From contig NC_090956.1 in the NCBI RefSeq assembly GCF_040807025.1, positions 4,576,517 to 4,640,516 on the forward strand: 64,000 nucleotides of DNA, in the 5' to 3' direction. Positions 1 through 25,800 of the stretch are shown here, one piece after another (the stretch's first letter is position 1; every line of letters begins with the position of its first letter). Made by a program: the position numbers and the translations under genes. The stretch is from Struthio camelus (lineage: Eukaryota > Chordata > Aves > Struthioniformes > Struthionidae). The notes beneath the pieces were generated by a model. It ran no database searches. It had not been told where the DNA came from and was given only the letters and a program-made list of their open reading frames with translations.

Positions 1-780
1 CTGGCGGCAAGGAGCAGGGAAGCGGCCGCCGGGGCAGAGCGCCTTGCAGCCCCTCTGCGCAGGGAAAGGGGCCGGGGGCCCTGGCTCCGGCACGGCCGCG
101 CTCGCCGCCTCCCGAGGGAGGGAAAGGGCGTTTGAGCGGCCCGGCTGGCTGAGGAGGGCCGGACGGGGCGGGAGCGGGGCCCGATGCAGCCCGGTTATCT
201 ACCCCCCGCCCGCCTCCGGCAGCCTCAAGGCCCCGAGCAATTCGGAAACATCCTCGGAGGCGATAATAAAACCTTGGCGCGAGCCGAGGGCTTTTGCGAC
301 GGGGCGGGGGGAGCCCGCACTCTCCCTTGGGCCGGAGTTGGGCAGAGGGCCGCCGCCGCCCCGTCGTCCCAGGGCGGCTTGGCGGCGCCGGAGCGCTGCT
401 GCCCGGCCTGCCGCTGCGCCCACCCGCGAGATGCTCGCCCTCCCGAGCCACGCGGGTCCGGGCGGACGAAGGGCGCCCCGGAGGCGCTGACCTTCCTCTT
501 CCTCGCGTGAGGCCGATGCCGGGGAAGGCAGAGGCCAGCCCGCCGCGGGAGGGAGGGAGGGACGGCCGCCCGCCCGCGGGGATCCCCGCCGCGGGGCGCT
601 TTCCGCAGCGGCGGCCCTCCCGGGCCTCTTGCAAGAGGAGAAAGCTCAAACTCGCTGACAGCGCTGGAAAGAACCGTCCGAAACGCGGCGACGACACCAA
701 ATCCCCCGGGCGCCGCCTGAGCCGGCGCCGCTCGCGTGGGAAGTCGACCCCGAAGCAGCCCCGTCCCGCAGGCTTCGGCT

Positions 781-796
781 GGGGGGGGGGGGGGGG
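781..796 (+). repeat. G16 homopolymer in the left CpG island
   Basis: Sixteen consecutive G about 140 bp from the candidate ARPC1B donor, on the intron side. Length likely unreliable in assemblies. Confidence 0.9.
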
Positions 797-937
797 TTTG
801 CCTCGCCCGGTCAAGCAAAGTTTTTTGGGTTTTTTTTTTTAAATCGTGAGTTTTCTGCCGGGGAGGCGGCCCGTCCCGGGGCCGGACCGACGCCGCTCCT
901 CGCCCGGGCGCGGGAGCCACAGCCCCCGGGGACTTAC

Positions 938-1040
938 CTGGCAGCGCGGGGCTAGTTCATGGACTCTGGGCAGTCGACACGAACTGCAGCCCGGCCGGCG
1001 GCGAACGAAAGGCAGAAGTGGCTGGCTGGCTCTCCGAGGC
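938..1040 (-). other. Candidate non-coding exon 1 of ARPC1B (5' edge unknown)
   Basis: The minus strand reads GCGCTGCCAG/GTAAGTCC, a near-perfect donor, with the exon ending at 938. Bases 961-982 match 22362-22383 of ARPC1A exon 1 at 19 of 22 positions and at a similar distance from the donor (23 against 30 nt), suggesting paralogous first exons. The upper edge is a guess. It could instead belong to an unrelated transcript. Confidence 0.5.
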
Positions 1041-1600
1041 AGCCCGACTTCCCTTTTCCTCTCCGAGAAATGCAACCACTTCCTTACGTGGGCGTTGGGG
1101 GAGTGCAGAGCCGCTCCGGCGGCCGCCCTGCCCCTGCGTGTGTGCGAGCCCCGGGATGCCGGCAGCCCTGCAACCTCCCCCGCGTTGCACCAGCGGGGCA
1201 GGACGCTGCAGGCGAACGAGCCCCATCGCCTCCCTCCGGTTTGACCTCCCCCCCCCCCACCATGCCGGTGGCTGCCAAGGCCTGGTTGTCCCCCCGGCCC
1301 GGTCCAGCCCCCACGCGAGGCTCTCTGGGCTCTGCCGTCCTCGGCGCTTCGGGGGGAAGGACGCCCTGGGAAGCGCCTGGACCGCCTGCCAGCGCCAGCT
1401 CCGCAGGCGGAGGTCGGAGCCCACCCGAGGTGGGATGCGCATCGGCATCGTCTCCCAGCGCCAGAAACTCACGGCTCAGCAGGATCCAGCCACGCTCGGA
1501 GACGGCTGTTCCTGGTTCCTGCGTCCAGCCGAGCCCAGCAGGACCTGGGGGGTTTTGCTGGCCCCAGGCCGGCTCCATCTGCGTCTCCACTACCCAACCC

Positions 1601-4600
1601 ATATGATGCACCCCTCTGTTTTTTTGCCTCACGCTTCAGAGCGACCTGATTTTTATCCCTTTCCTCGCCAGTAGCTCAACGCCTTATTAGCTTTAAGCGC
1701 CAGGAAGGAGAAAGGAGGATGGGGGACGCCCAGACACGTTCATCATCGCCCTGCTGCAAGAGTCCCGCGCAGAGGGATGCCCTCGCCCCTTACCTTGGAG
1801 GGTAGCTTCAGAGGGGACCGTCCCATCGCTGAACCGCCACAGTGGTATCTGAGCTCAGCATCAGGTTCTTGCACAAGGAGGACAGGCCCTGATGGGGTTT
1901 CCCAGCTGCAGGATTTGGATACAACAAGCCCATATTTGTTAAGCTCTGGAATTAATTCCCAGGTTACAGGTCAGCCATGGAGAAAGGCTCTGGGGTGCAG
2001 CATTGAGGGGGTAACTCATCTCTCTTTTTGCTCCTGAAGTCCAGCTATCCCTTCACACACGCTGCCACGATCCTACGCAGCACCCATGGGACTGGCTCGC
2101 CCAGGTCAGGGCTGCCCTGGCACCCTGGGGCTGGAGATGTCCCCAGAAGGTTGTAGGTCTTTGCAGCTCTGGCCAGGAGTGAATCTCCACAGCAGGTGAA
2201 GTCTGTCTCAGGAGTGGCAAAACGCCCCATCCTCTGGCACCAGCTTGCCCAGAGCAGCATCTGGCCTCTCCCAGCATCACGGCTACCCAAACGCAGCAAA
2301 AGGGCTCCCACCACAGCTCAGATGCAGCTGAGGGCTGCAGCAGATTGAAGTTTTCACTTCTGCCTGCACATTTTCTTTCTTCCTCTTGCAGCTGCTCTGC
2401 CTCTGCTCTTGAGCAAGACGGTTCAGACTTTCCCTGTATCCCATCACTGTCTGCTGTAACATCACTGCCAAGCTCTGCACAGAGACCAGCAACTTAATGC
2501 CTGTGCAGGATGAGAGGACACAGCCCTAAGGACCACTCATCTCCCTGTCGCTTCGCATCAGATCTTGGCGCTGCTTCCAGGCAGGGACGCAAACAAACGA
2601 TAGGTCAGTTTAACTTCTGCGGTGGGAATCCCCCTACCTTATTAAGTGAAGGGAGTGAAGAGTATCACCCCCCAGCACTGCCTGCAAGGCGGTTTCTTAT
2701 CTGCTATTGCATTTCCTCATTGCTTCTGGTCTTGAGGCTGCTCCTGCTGCAGCTGTTCTCTGAACATGTGCTAATGAGCACAGCGAGCAGCCACCGCAGG
2801 GGACCATTTGAGAGCAGACAGCATTTATCCAAAGCAAGATAATGACCTGACTTAAGTTTTGGCCAAACCATTTCACCTCTTTTGCCTCAGTTTCCTTAAG
2901 CGGAGAGATCCTCCTGCATCCATTGCAGAACGCCTTGTAAAGCTCAAGGCCTTTCAGAGAGGCAGTAGAGGAACTACCCCCCTGCACGCATACTGGAGAC
3001 GTGAGCATGTTTTTTTGCTGGGGCACTTTTTAGAGCTGGGGAGACAAAAAAAAAAAAAGTAGCAGCAGTTCTGCAGCTTCTTTTCATGGTGAGCTTTTTT
3101 AGGCAGGCCCCTGTGAACAGTCTCTGGCGTCCCTGCTTGTGCAGCCCCATTTCTTGCCCCTAACAGTCTGTTAACTGGCACGTAACATAGAGCATATGCA
3201 GCCAGCAGCTATCCTGTAATTAAGATGGCAACCATGAGCTTTATTGTGAATATTGCTTTCAAGGGCACCATTAACCCAATCACATACAACAAGCACACGT
3301 TAGCAAGCTTAGTGGTGCAACTAGCTGAAATCTGCTAGTGAATTCTCACCCACGTTGGGCAGAAAGAACGCCCTCTGACAGTGTTAAAGATGGGGGAGGA
3401 GATTAAGGAAATGGTACAGGCAAAACAAAGCACCTACCTTCAAAATGGCTTACAGAAACTGGAGGAAGGATGGCAGCAGAAAGACCTTCAGATCAGATAA
3501 ACGGCCTGCAAATCCATAAACCTGCCATCTGTGAATGTCAGGTGGTGCACAAGGAGCCGAGCTCTTCCCCATCCTCTTCACGTCGGGCAATTTTAAGTTG
3601 AATCATGCCCAGAGATGATTGTGTATATTCCCCTTGCTCAGTTCTTTTCCAGTGTAAATATCTCCAATTTGTTTCCAACTCAAACTTCTAGCATAAGCAT
3701 TTCTCTCTGAGACAGTAAGCTGGGGCAGTGTTATCAAGTGTCAGTTCATTGGCTTTTTGGAGCAAAAATGCTCATTTTACCTTCTCTAGATCTTTCATGC
3801 AGAAAAAGGCAAAAAACTTAAAGACCCATTTTCTCCACTCTCTCATTAGATGAATTTTTCCATACCTCTGTATTATTTGGGCCATAAATTTTAGAATACA
3901 GCTTTTTCAATAGATTTTTGGAAATAAAACACCACACTTTCAAGGTGACTTCAGAAACCAAATCATTACTTTCTGTGAGACATAAGCATCTAGTAGGATG
4001 CCCACGCGGACAAAGACAAATTCAAGCTCCTCTGCCCATCATTCAAGCTGGCTGACAGAGTCACTTTGATCCAGAAGACATTTAACTACACTAGCGTGGC
4101 ATTGTATCCTAGCTGATAAACCCATCCCCATCACAAGAGGAATCAAACAGCAGATCACTAGACTAGAAGATGAGTAAGGGGCTAAACAGTCATTATTTTA
4201 TGTTTAGAAGGGAGGGGAAATTGCAAAACCATGCTTGACTGCCAGAAAGGTGGGAGCAAAATAAAACCAGAAGGAACGGAAAAACAGCCAATTCTTTGCA
4301 TTCAACAAACATTTCACCTGAAAATGATCTGTCTCCGTGACGGACACCTTTCACTTACAGAAATACAACAGAAGCTGTCCACTCTGTGGGCTTGTCTTCC
4401 ACCCTCCCTTTTCAATCATTCGGAGCTGAGACACAAGCAATGCATGAAGAAACGTTGTGGTTCCAGAGGAAGTGGTAAATTTAGTCATCGTTTTTTTAAA
4501 GACACTTCTGCATTTTCAGAAATGAAATGAAAAAGTCTCAAGCTTTGTGAGGCAATACCCTGAGCCAGATAATCCCCTCCAGTGCACAGCCGGGATCAAG

Positions 4601-5359
4601 CCTCAAGGCAGCAATACCCAGTTATCTTAATGAGACCACGTGAATAAAAGAAGTTATGTGTAAGTGCCTTGGTCAGTTACCAAGGCTCAGAGCTAAACTT
4701 CAAAAGATAGTCACCTGGAGACAAAGTGTCTGTACAGAAGCCAGCGTGTGCTGTTCATACCAGTAGATGTAGTTAATTTCTTCCTGGTCATTCTAAACAG
4801 ATTTTTATAGGCAGAGCACTCAGCTCTAACATGACATGCAGGCCAGTGTGGCCACATGGGCTTAAGAAGTGATTTGTTTCTAATTTATCCTCCTAAGTTT
4901 TTTGGCTCAGCAGATTCTTGCCTCACTTTCTGCAGGCACTCTTCCATTCTGTACCCTAGGCACTGTACAGTGAGAAGTCTTTGTACAAATCATAAAAGCT
5001 AACTACAAATAATTCTAGTCATCTGCCTTCAGAGAACTATGACCCGCCAAACTGAATGGAAAAGACATTTGGATTAATTTCCTATTATTACTGGATTTAA
5101 TGCCAGGCAGACAGAATTAAGAGTCACTAGGACAAAATCATACATCACCTAAAATTACCACATTCTCCAAGGGAGTAATTCCCCTGAAAGAACTCTAGCT
5201 AGTTCATCTTCATTTGTGAACTTTTAAAAAACTTCCAGTTAAGATGAACTCTTCCCCTTTTGAGGACAGAAAAATCAATTCAGCGTTTTTCAACTTCTTT
5301 ACCTGATTTTCTTCCCATAATATTCCTTTTTCAAGCAGTTAATGAGAATCAAAACAGAA
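1601..5359. other. Spacer between ARPC1A 3' end and the left CpG island
   Basis: No exon-like, RNA-gene or clear transposon sequence recognised on either strand. It holds A/T runs (3047-3058, 5506-5521) and scattered short open frames with no family likeness. A compact spacer of about 4 kb fits a tandem ARPC1A-ARPC1B pair. Confidence 0.5.
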
Positions 5360-5377
5360 AAGAATCTGTTTTTCTTT

Positions 5378-5383
5378 TTTATT
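5378..5383 (-). promoter_or_regulatory. ARPC1A: Candidate poly(A) signal of ARPC1A
   Basis: TTTATT on the plus strand is AATAAA on the minus strand, about 320 nt past the stop codon. It is the first canonical hexamer I saw downstream of the stop. It sits in an ATT-rich run, so chance occurrence is possible. Confidence 0.55.
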
Positions 5384-5704
5384 ATTATTATTATTTCTAG
5401 CAGACAATTTACATAAAATTCCCCTTTTAAGTTAGTGATTCATAACTTCCTGCAATAAACTACTTAAGGAGCAGCTTTGGTAAAGAATGGAATGAAACAA
5501 CCAACCAAAAAAAAAAAAAAACAATCACAGCTGATTTTGAAACCAACACAATTCACCAAATTTAGATTCAAAGAAAATCTGCCAAGCTGTATTTTCTCAG
5601 TGTTTCCAAATATTCCACCTTCCTCCTCCCTTTTCGAGTTTGTGCAGATGTGGGAGCTGCGTTCTGTCAAGCAGTTTGTCCTGCTAGATCACGGAAATCC
5701 ATCT

Positions 5705-19065
<13,361 letters not shown>

Positions 19066-22000
19066 TCCGAATTAAAGATATTCCTATGTTTTAAAAATTG
19101 AAAAAGCTGAAAGGTGTAAAAGTGAAAACAAAACACTTTAAAATCAGATAAGTATTTAAAAAAAAAAAAAAAGTCTTCCACATTTGCCAAGGTTGTTTCA
19201 GTCCAGTATTACACCTTATATACAGAAAATCACAACTTGCTCAGTAACTACATAAGATTGCTAAAATGCTGCCTTTGCCGCATGCCCTGCTAACTTGAGT
19301 AGGCAGATGAATTTTAACTGTTCTGCTTACTATAGCTAAACGCAATTGCCGTAAAAGTTATATACTATTGCTTCTTTGTATAACCTCAGAGGTGAGAGTC
19401 AGGTTCTCATCAAGTCCAACAAACCTAATAATTTTACTGTGAAATTAGAATATTTCAAAAAAAATCCTCCTAGGTACCTACCTCAGTGAATTGACCCAAA
19501 TGCCTGACATGTATCAAGGCTCACAGGCAGCACTACAATAAATCTTTTTTTTTTTTTAATATATGTATGTCAGGAGATTAAATTGACATGTCCAGAACAT
19601 TCATAGACAACTATAATTTGCTGACATATTATTTGATAAAACTATTCACATGTATCCTAGGGAAAAATTACAAAAAACAGTAATTAATTACTAATTTCTT
19701 CAAATTAATACATGCACTTAACTGTTCTATAGTTATGTTTTCTTCCCCATGAGATTTAAACACTAAGAGAACAAGCTAAATTAGTCTAGTTTGTCAATAC
19801 TTTGGGGGAAAAAAAAACTAGCTACCCAGTTTTTTCTTTAACTTATAACTACATCAGAAGAGATGGCCCTGAACATCTGCAACTGGAGGTGCAAAGCTGT
19901 TTAAAATTTCATATCATATTCTATGTCTCGCATTAATCAATGGCAGCATAAATGGATGGAAGATAACATCACAGCAGCTCAAGGTCACCTATAATAATTA
20001 AAATGTGCATAGTTCAGCACATACAACTTAGATTTGCCAATTCCATCCTCCTTCTGTATATTCCACTATATTTCATAGCAATTTATTCTTGGCTGATGGA
20101 TCAAAGTCTTTTACCTCTACATCTACATCTAAAAAGAAAAACCTCTGTGGTGTCATTCCAAGACATCCACACCCATTATAGCCTGAAATTACAACATACC
20201 CAAGTATGGCCATGTTAGCAGAGGGTGGAGACTTCAGGGCAAGGTAGGAATTTGGAGGCAAACAGGAAATGAATGGCAATTCAATAGAAACTGAGGAGTG
20301 AATGAAAGATGAGCAAGTTCTTACTGAGTTTAGCAATTACTATCACAGCACTAGTATATCAAATACACAGAAAGTGCTGAATCCTGAAGTAGAGATGACA
20401 TAGCACCTCATTAATGCAAAGGGGTGAAAAGACTCTTCTCTAAAGAAATCATGCACTGCTGTTTTAAACTTAAAGAAACACGACTCCCAATTGCATTGGA
20501 AGTGTACTTCAATCATAACTTTCAACTACATGAGCTTTAAGTCCAATTCCTAATTTTAACTGACACTAATTTCATGATTCTCCTAATAATCATATTCTGC
20601 AAACCAAACTAAGCTATTAAATATATGCAGTGCTAAGCAAAATAATTTTTTTCAATTAATGTGAGCTTGTTGACATAATCTGAGTTACCTTTGACCTTGG
20701 ACAGCCATGATTTGAGATTCCATGTGTTAATGTAAGCAAAACATGTCTGTGAATTGCGTTTTCCACGATCTTGCTTTCGTACTTGCCAACATGCAGTAGC
20801 AGTACATTTCCATATACAGGAAAAGTTGAAGAGCTGTTCTACCAACAAGGAATGCTCAGCTTTTTCTACTCTTTCCGAAATAAAAATTTAAAAACATCTA
20901 ATTCTCCCCCCTCCCCAAGGAATGTAGCTATTTCAAAGCACTTTCTAATACAGCCCTGGTATTTTCTGCACAGATTGGCACTATGTATAAAAGGCACAGT
21001 CTCATCCTAATAATACCTAGTTCAGGGATTTTTACTTTCTAACCCACTGGCTGTTCCAAAAACTTGTATCTAGACAGGAGATATGATCCATCCTTGCCCA
21101 CTGATAGAGTTTCTCAAGCACCATAACCTGTAGCAAGTGACAGCTTCCTCTTTTGGTTTGGTAACAAACTTATAAAAAACAATAATGATGATAACCTCAA
21201 AAAGCACTACTAGTTCTCCTGTCTGAACTTGCAGTTTTTTTTTTTCTTTAGGAAGATACATCGTAATGAAATCTTCCAGCTATATTTATTCCTTATCAAC
21301 GCGCAGACAAAATCAAACTCACACTTCACTACAGAAAACACAACTCTCTCTGTGAATCTTGATACAATTGATAGGTAGTAAAAACCTTAATATCCTCCTG
21401 CAGCCAATCTCAGGATCTCACATAGGAAAAAGGTGCTCTTAAGCTAACTTTGTCAGCAAGGTACTTAGGGTAGCTATCCCTAATTTTTTTTTGTCAAATG
21501 CAGAGTAACTGTCCTTGAGTTTCAGTGCAAAAAAAAAATGGAAATGTTGTATGCTTGTACAGCACAAGCTTCTTGGGCATGCAGGCTGAAAGGGTGGTGG
21601 TTGGGAAAGACGGGACTCAGCTGCTGTCATTCCTCAACGGGGTAAAAAATGTGCGGTATAAGGCTACCCCGGGCCAAGCAACCAGCAAGGACTGGGGTTT
21701 GGAATCTGAGATAGCACGTGTGTGCGCACGTCTGAGAGACGGAGAGAGACAGAGAGATAACTTTTTAATCCTTGCCTATTTTCAGAGCGCCGACATCATC
21801 TGCAAACATCTGGCAGAGAAGCGCCTATAATTAAGGGCTGCCTCCTACCGCTGTCATCCCCGTCCCAGTCCCCGCAGCGCTGCTCTCCCGTGGGGGGTCG
21901 CTCCCCGCAGGCACGGCACACCATCAGCCTGACAAAGCCGACCGGCTCGGGATGGCTGCCGGCGGCCCTGCCCGCGCTGACAACACCACTGCTCGACCGG

Positions 22001-22331
22001 GAGAGAGCCGAGCGCCGAGCCCACCCCCGCCCCTCACCCCCTCCCCGGCGGCCGCCTACCGCGGCCCCATCCACCGCCCGGGCGCCCCGTCCCCTCAGGG
22101 CGACGCGCGGCGCCGGCGCCACAAGGGCGTCCCCCCTCCCCCCTTCTCGGCGGCGGGAGGGGGGGGGGAGCGCGCCCCTCCCCTCCCCCCCCCCGGGCAG
22201 GCCCGCGCTGAGGTGAATCTCCCTCCTCCTCCTCCTCCGCCATCCCCGCGGCACCGGCAGGCCCCCCCTCCTCCGCCCCCCTCCGCGCGTGGCAGGCCGC
22301 CGCGGACAGCCACCCGCGGCGCGGGGCTCAC

Positions 22332-22430
22332 CTGAGGCGGCGGGAGCGGAGCGGGACTCGCGGACTCTGGTCAGTCAACGCGACTCCGCTCCGAGCGGCG
22401 GCAGAGGGAGCGGCCGGCGGCGGAGGCCGA
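22332..22430 (-). other. ARPC1A: ARPC1A non-coding exon 1 (5' UTR; upstream edge approximate)
   Basis: A consensus donor on the minus strand (CCTCAG/GTGAGC) fixes the 3' edge at 22332 inside the CpG island. The next exon, at 19002-19106, carries the ATG, so this exon is untranslated. The transcription start cannot be fixed by eye; the upper edge is a guess. It contains the block at 22362-22383 that is shared with the candidate ARPC1B first exon. Confidence 0.7.
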
Positions 22431-22432
22431 AA

Positions 22433-22460
22433 GGGAGGGGGGAAAGGGGGGAAGGGGGCG
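22433..22460 (+). other. G-quadruplex-prone G-run cluster at the ARPC1A promoter
   Basis: Four or more runs of at least three G with short A loops (GGGAGGGGGG, then AAAGGGGGGAAGGGGG) lie on the strand opposite to ARPC1A, near its presumed transcription start. The motif is seen directly; folding is inferred. Confidence 0.45.
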
Positions 22461-22495
22461 GCCCGGCACTGACAAGGGAGCCAGGAAACGCGCTC

Positions 22496-22719
22496 TGCGC
22501 CTGCGCGCCGCCCGCCGCCCGCCCCGCGGGCTGCGCCTGCGCCGCCGCCGCGCTGCAGGGGCGGGGGAAGCCGGGGAAGGGTGGGGAGGGAGCCGGGTGG
22601 TCGCTCTGCGCCTGCGCGGGACGGGGGCCACGCCCCACGGGCGTCGGGCGAGCGCCGCACACAAAGGCGGCCGTGGTGGGGGGAGGAGGGCGCATGCGCC
22701 GCGGGGAGCGCGCAGGCGC
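22496..22719. promoter_or_regulatory. Cluster of five NRF-1-like motifs upstream of ARPC1A
   Basis: TGCGCCTGCGC occurs at 22496-22506, 22532-22542 and 22607-22617; GCGCATGCGC at 22690-22699; GCGCAGGCGC at 22710-22719. These match the NRF-1/alpha-Pal consensus (GCGCNTGCGC and near variants). They lie about 160-390 bp upstream of the exon 1 donor. Binding is inferred from sequence only. Confidence 0.6.
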
Positions 22720-22860
22720 CGCGAGGGGGTGGGTGGTGTCGGGGGCGGCTGCTGCTCCCCGGGGAGGAGGGGGGTGTTTTGGGGAGTATTTTAGTGAGTA
22801 TGGGAGAAGCGTTAAGAGAGTGATTTTGTCGGTCTTGGTGTTTTTTAGCCTCGTGAGGTG

Positions 22861-25800
22861 AAGGAGACCATGTCTACATCTGCTAGAGGGGGCAGGAGAC
22901 CCGGCGTCTCCTGGCCTGGAGCCTTGGGGGTGTGTGAAGGCGCCGAGGCCGCTGCGGCTTGCTGGGTGGCTGTGTGGGCCTGTCAGGGTGTGAGGAGAGC
23001 CCTAGAGCCGAGAGGTGGAGGCAGTGGGATTTGTGAGCTTGATAATTTTGACTTCTTCAGGTTCTGGAAAAGCAGAGTGCTACGCCTTCCCTGCTTTCCT
23101 CCCTCTTGGAGACCAAAGGATTGGTGAAAAGAAAGAAAAAGAACCTCTTAGTGCAGGCGTTAACAGTCCCTTCCTGGGTCTTCAGGAGCTCTAGGACCTT
23201 CCCTCCTATCTGGCTGGAATATAGAAAGAAATGCAGTTGCAGTTCTTTGCCCTACTCTTAATTCCCTAGAGAAGTTGCCTGCCATTTGGGGTCTGATGAT
23301 TTGGCTTCTGTAAAACTTACAAACTTTGTTGTCTTTGAGGCATGCAGTAGGGAGAGATGAGTGACTCTGAGATATGCTGGGGGGGCCATAGAGTAGTAAG
23401 CTTAATTTCTAGTCCCAGGAAAAAATAAAAAATTTATAAGCATCTGGAAGGAAATGAGAAAGTGAACGTTAACCAGTATGGCTTTGTCAAGAATGGGTTG
23501 AACCAGTCCAGTTTCCTTTTCTGGCAGTGTAACAGGGCTTGCAGATAAGGGAGAAGCAGCGCATGTCATATAGGATAGTCTAATAATAAACTGGGAAACC
23601 AGTCTAGATGATACTGTTCTAAGGGAGTTGCAAAACTAGTTGAGAAAAATATACTTGATATCAGTGCTTCTACTGGGAGCTACCCTGGGCCCATTACTCA
23701 CCAATGATGAGATTATAATTATTGCATTTGAACATGAGATCGAGTCTAACGGCAGCATAAGTACATGGTCATGGAGCTAGAATTCAGAATAGCAACTCTA
23801 TGAAAAAATAGGATGCAGTTCTTTAACAGTTGTACACTAGCATGATCAACTTCAGAATTACAGGACAGGATCAACTGGGCAGCTGGCTATTCTGCAAGAA
23901 AGGATGGAGGAGCTGTACTGTTTCCCGAATAGGTATCGATAATGTCTCGCTGTTGCAGAAAAGGCAAACACCACACCAGGGCTATGAGGATTAAGCAAAT
24001 CGTCAGTAAGACATACTCAGAAATTGTTCAGCTCTACTGAGCTATATAAAATCTTTGCTAGATGAGTATATCCGGTCCTGGTCTCCACATAAGAAAATTA
24101 GGGATAATTTGGAGAAAGAGGTGAAAAATACGATCAGAGTCTTTTAACCTGTGACTTTTATTGAGGCTGTTGAGAAAAGAGAAGACTAGGGAAAAATGCA
24201 GTAAGTCTCCAAATACATAAAAGGCTACTGCTCTGAGGAAAGGAACAATTTGTTCTTTTATGTCCACTGTGGGTAGGGCAAGAAGTCATAAGCTAAAATA
24301 ATAACAATGGAGATCTAGGTTACAGTGGAAGCTCAAATTGTTGAAAATCCCTATCTAAGCACTATGGGGAACTGTCTTGATGAGATGTGGGCTCTTACCA
24401 GAAGTTTTTGAGAATAGTTTTGAAAAATACTTGTTAGTATTGCATAAATGCAATATAAGATCTTGCTTTTGGATAAGAGGCTAGACTAGATGATCTCATG
24501 AACCGGTGTCACTACAGTTCTGTAACTCTGAGATAAGTAATCATTGCGGCCCTTACTGGATTAACAACAAAACTAGATCAGATGCACAGGTTAAACACAT
24601 GCAACTAGGCCAAGTAAAATTACATAATATGAATGAAATTACTTCTAAGTATGGTTCCATGTTTACAAGATGATTTTCACCTGACAAGGTGAAAGTAACT
24701 AAACAAGGACCTCTGCAGGAGCTCAGAACTTTTAAACATTAAATGTTACGGTCTTGTCTCCAGCGAAGGATTTTGGAGAGTTTTCCACCTTTGTTCTTGC
24801 TGTATTGCTGATGCAATTGTGCTGTGCTAATCCAGAAAGGATGCCAATGTTTTTGTTATTAAGGCCGCACAAGCTAGGCTGAACTGAGCTCAGTAAAAAT
24901 AGTCTAGATACAGTCTGACAGTAAGATTTTTATGGGGAAAAAAAAAAAAAAAAAGAGTTGGGACATCCTTTGCCGTTGTTGGCATTTTTTTTAAATAGCG
25001 ACTGCATGCAGTTGGGTCACAAGCTAGTCAAAAAGAGGTCTTTTGGATTCAAAGCAAGCTATTGTATGTAAAAACAGATATTTGCAAATGAAAATATTTG
25101 CCGTGAGAGGGGTTCTAGATGTGCATTGTTAGCTCCAGTATTTGAAAATACAGCACTCCTAACCATGGAGAGAGAATCATTACATGCCTCATGTTTAAAA
25201 GGGATAGACAGCAAATGTCTTTCTTTCCTAATTGCGTTTCCTGACAGCTGCTCTAGAATAGCTATCTAGATAATAATAGTTTTATCAAAATCTGTTTTCA
25301 TCAATAATATTCTTGAATTCTAAAGAGCATTGCCTTAAGATCAGATAAAGTCACTATTGATTTTAGTACTTTCAAATTTGGGGTTTCTAAGCAGGGAAAG
25401 TTAATTTATGTCACTGTCCTGCTTTTTGGCTACTTGATACAAAGTCCTATTTGTCAACTCCTGTTTTAACTTTGTGGAATGTGTTAAATGGCCATAATAC
25501 AGAATGGGAAAGAAGGCAGAATGCTTCCTGTTTGCGTTTTAACCAAAATTTTGCTGTGCCGTCTCTTTTTCCGTACTGGCTTTCTAGGTAGGGAAGAGCT
25601 TGCTCCTGACTGCTTTTACCCCCCTGCCAGATAAGATCTGCAGTGAAGTGGGTAAGAGCCTGCTGCTCAGGCCCTAGGCTCAAACTCTAAATGACCACCT
25701 CTAGAGCAAAGTATAAAGAGTATGACATCTGGCAACACCTGTCCTGCTGGTAGCCTGCTTTTCAAAGATTGTATGCCTAAATGCATTTGTTCCAGTTGTC

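Larger units (their letters stand above)
1..1600 (-). promoter_or_regulatory. CpG island, candidate ARPC1B promoter region
   Basis: GC- and CpG-rich throughout, with GC boxes and a G16 run at 781-796. The only convincing splice signal is a minus-strand donor at 937. Position and strand fit ARPC1B, the next gene after ARPC1A in the human order. No ARPC1B coding exon is inside the window. The ORFs of up to 231 codons here overlap on both strands and look like composition artefacts. Confidence 0.6.
21830..22860 (-). promoter_or_regulatory. ARPC1A: CpG-island promoter of ARPC1A
   Basis: About 1 kb of very GC- and CpG-rich sequence surrounds exon 1 (donor at 22332). The upstream half (22.4-22.75 kb) is dense in GC boxes and NRF-1-type palindromes. 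No TATA box was seen, as expected for a housekeeping cytoskeletal gene. Long open frames here on both strands reflect base composition, not genes. Confidence 0.85.

Noticed and set aside
225..1632. Several 130-231 codon open frames on both strands in the left CpG island
   Set aside because: They overlap each other on opposite strands, are R/P/G/A-rich as expected of CpG-island sequence, and show no family motif.
21796..22861. Open frames up to 190 codons in the ARPC1A CpG island
   Set aside because: GC composition removes stop codons in all frames; the region is explained as promoter and 5' UTR exon.
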